64,000 nucleotides of DNA, from the NCBI GenBank assembly GCA_963753075.1, contig CAVWAR010000012.1:62001-126000 (forward strand). Reading direction: 5' to 3'. Each line of letters begins with the position of its first letter. The stretch's first letter is position 1. The stretch comes from Prado023 sp963753075. GTDB taxonomy: Bacteria > Actinomycetota > Actinomycetes > S36-B12 > CAIYMF01. Made by a program: the position numbers and the translations under genes. Shown piece after piece: positions 63,942 to 64,000 of this stretch. The notes under the pieces are model-generated. The model worked only from the letters and a program-made list of their open reading frames with translations. It made no database searches and had not been told where the DNA came from.

Positions 63942-64000
63942 ATGGGTCTCCCCATCGCAAGGACGACCGCACTGGAGGGGGGCGTCATTGCGCCGCCCGT

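Overview
The window is about 68-70% GC, densely coded on both strands, with strong third-position G/C bias, many GTG starts and GGAGG-type ribosome binding sites. The gene content (LCP wall ligase, fused trehalose synthase/maltokinase, class I fructose-bisphosphate aldolase, MhuD-like heme monooxygenase, zwf-gnd-pgl operon, sdhCAB with a single cytochrome subunit) points to a chromosome of a free-living aerobic actinomycete (Actinomycetota). Genus cannot be read from the sequence. No rRNA, tRNA, CRISPR array, transposase or phage gene was found.

Layout. 0-14 kb is housekeeping: MscS channel, amylomaltase (malQ), aminopeptidase N, cutC, rpiB, a CYTH triphosphatase with a PBP4-type carboxypeptidase, and an LCP / HerA-like ATPase / ornithine aminotransferase run. 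14.5-24 kb holds a DUF2892 membrane protein behind a CsoR/CstR-like palindrome, DUF1015, a PEBP protein, aldolase, YceI, the heme monooxygenase, an acyl-CoA dehydrogenase, an oxidoreductase/cytochrome b pair and UTP-glucose-1-phosphate uridylyltransferase. 24-34 kb has a GIY-YIG nuclease, an FUSC membrane protein, the complete oxidative pentose-phosphate operon, a TetR regulator, DUF389 and nagA. 34-46 kb has a UvrA paralogue, a frameshifted NAD(P)-binding gene, an XRE regulator/membrane-protein pair behind a striking bipartite operator, a quinone oxidoreductase, sdhCAB, DUF2254, DUF1622 and a LURP-one protein. 46.8-54.1 kb carries treS-maltokinase and a GMC oxidoreductase/hydrolase cluster.

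54-64 kb is more accessory and eroded. It has a frameshifted secreted-type hydrolase, a C-terminal stub of an ABC-2 exporter permease ending against that hydrolase at a GC-rich palindrome, a decayed DUF1059 gene, a DoxX-like protein, a second FUSC protein, a CoA-disulfide reductase/rhodanese fusion, an ECF sigma factor with its own apparent promoter, and three acetyltransferases.

Themes. Glucan and sugar-phosphate flow is well represented (malQ, treS-mak, UGPase, zwf-gnd-pgl, rpiB, aldolase, nagA). Persulfide or metal stress may link the DUF2892 gene with its operator to the CoA-disulfide reductase/rhodanese. The most unusual signals are regulatory or architectural: the two-layer palindrome at 38.8 kb, the four-copy repeat between nagA and a hydrolase, the loss of the usual catalytic Asp in the maltokinase half of TreS-Mak, the GMC/hydrolase unit split by a 45-codon overlapping ORF, and the rearrangement junction at 55.5 kb. 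No wholly new multi-gene system could be demonstrated by reading alone.
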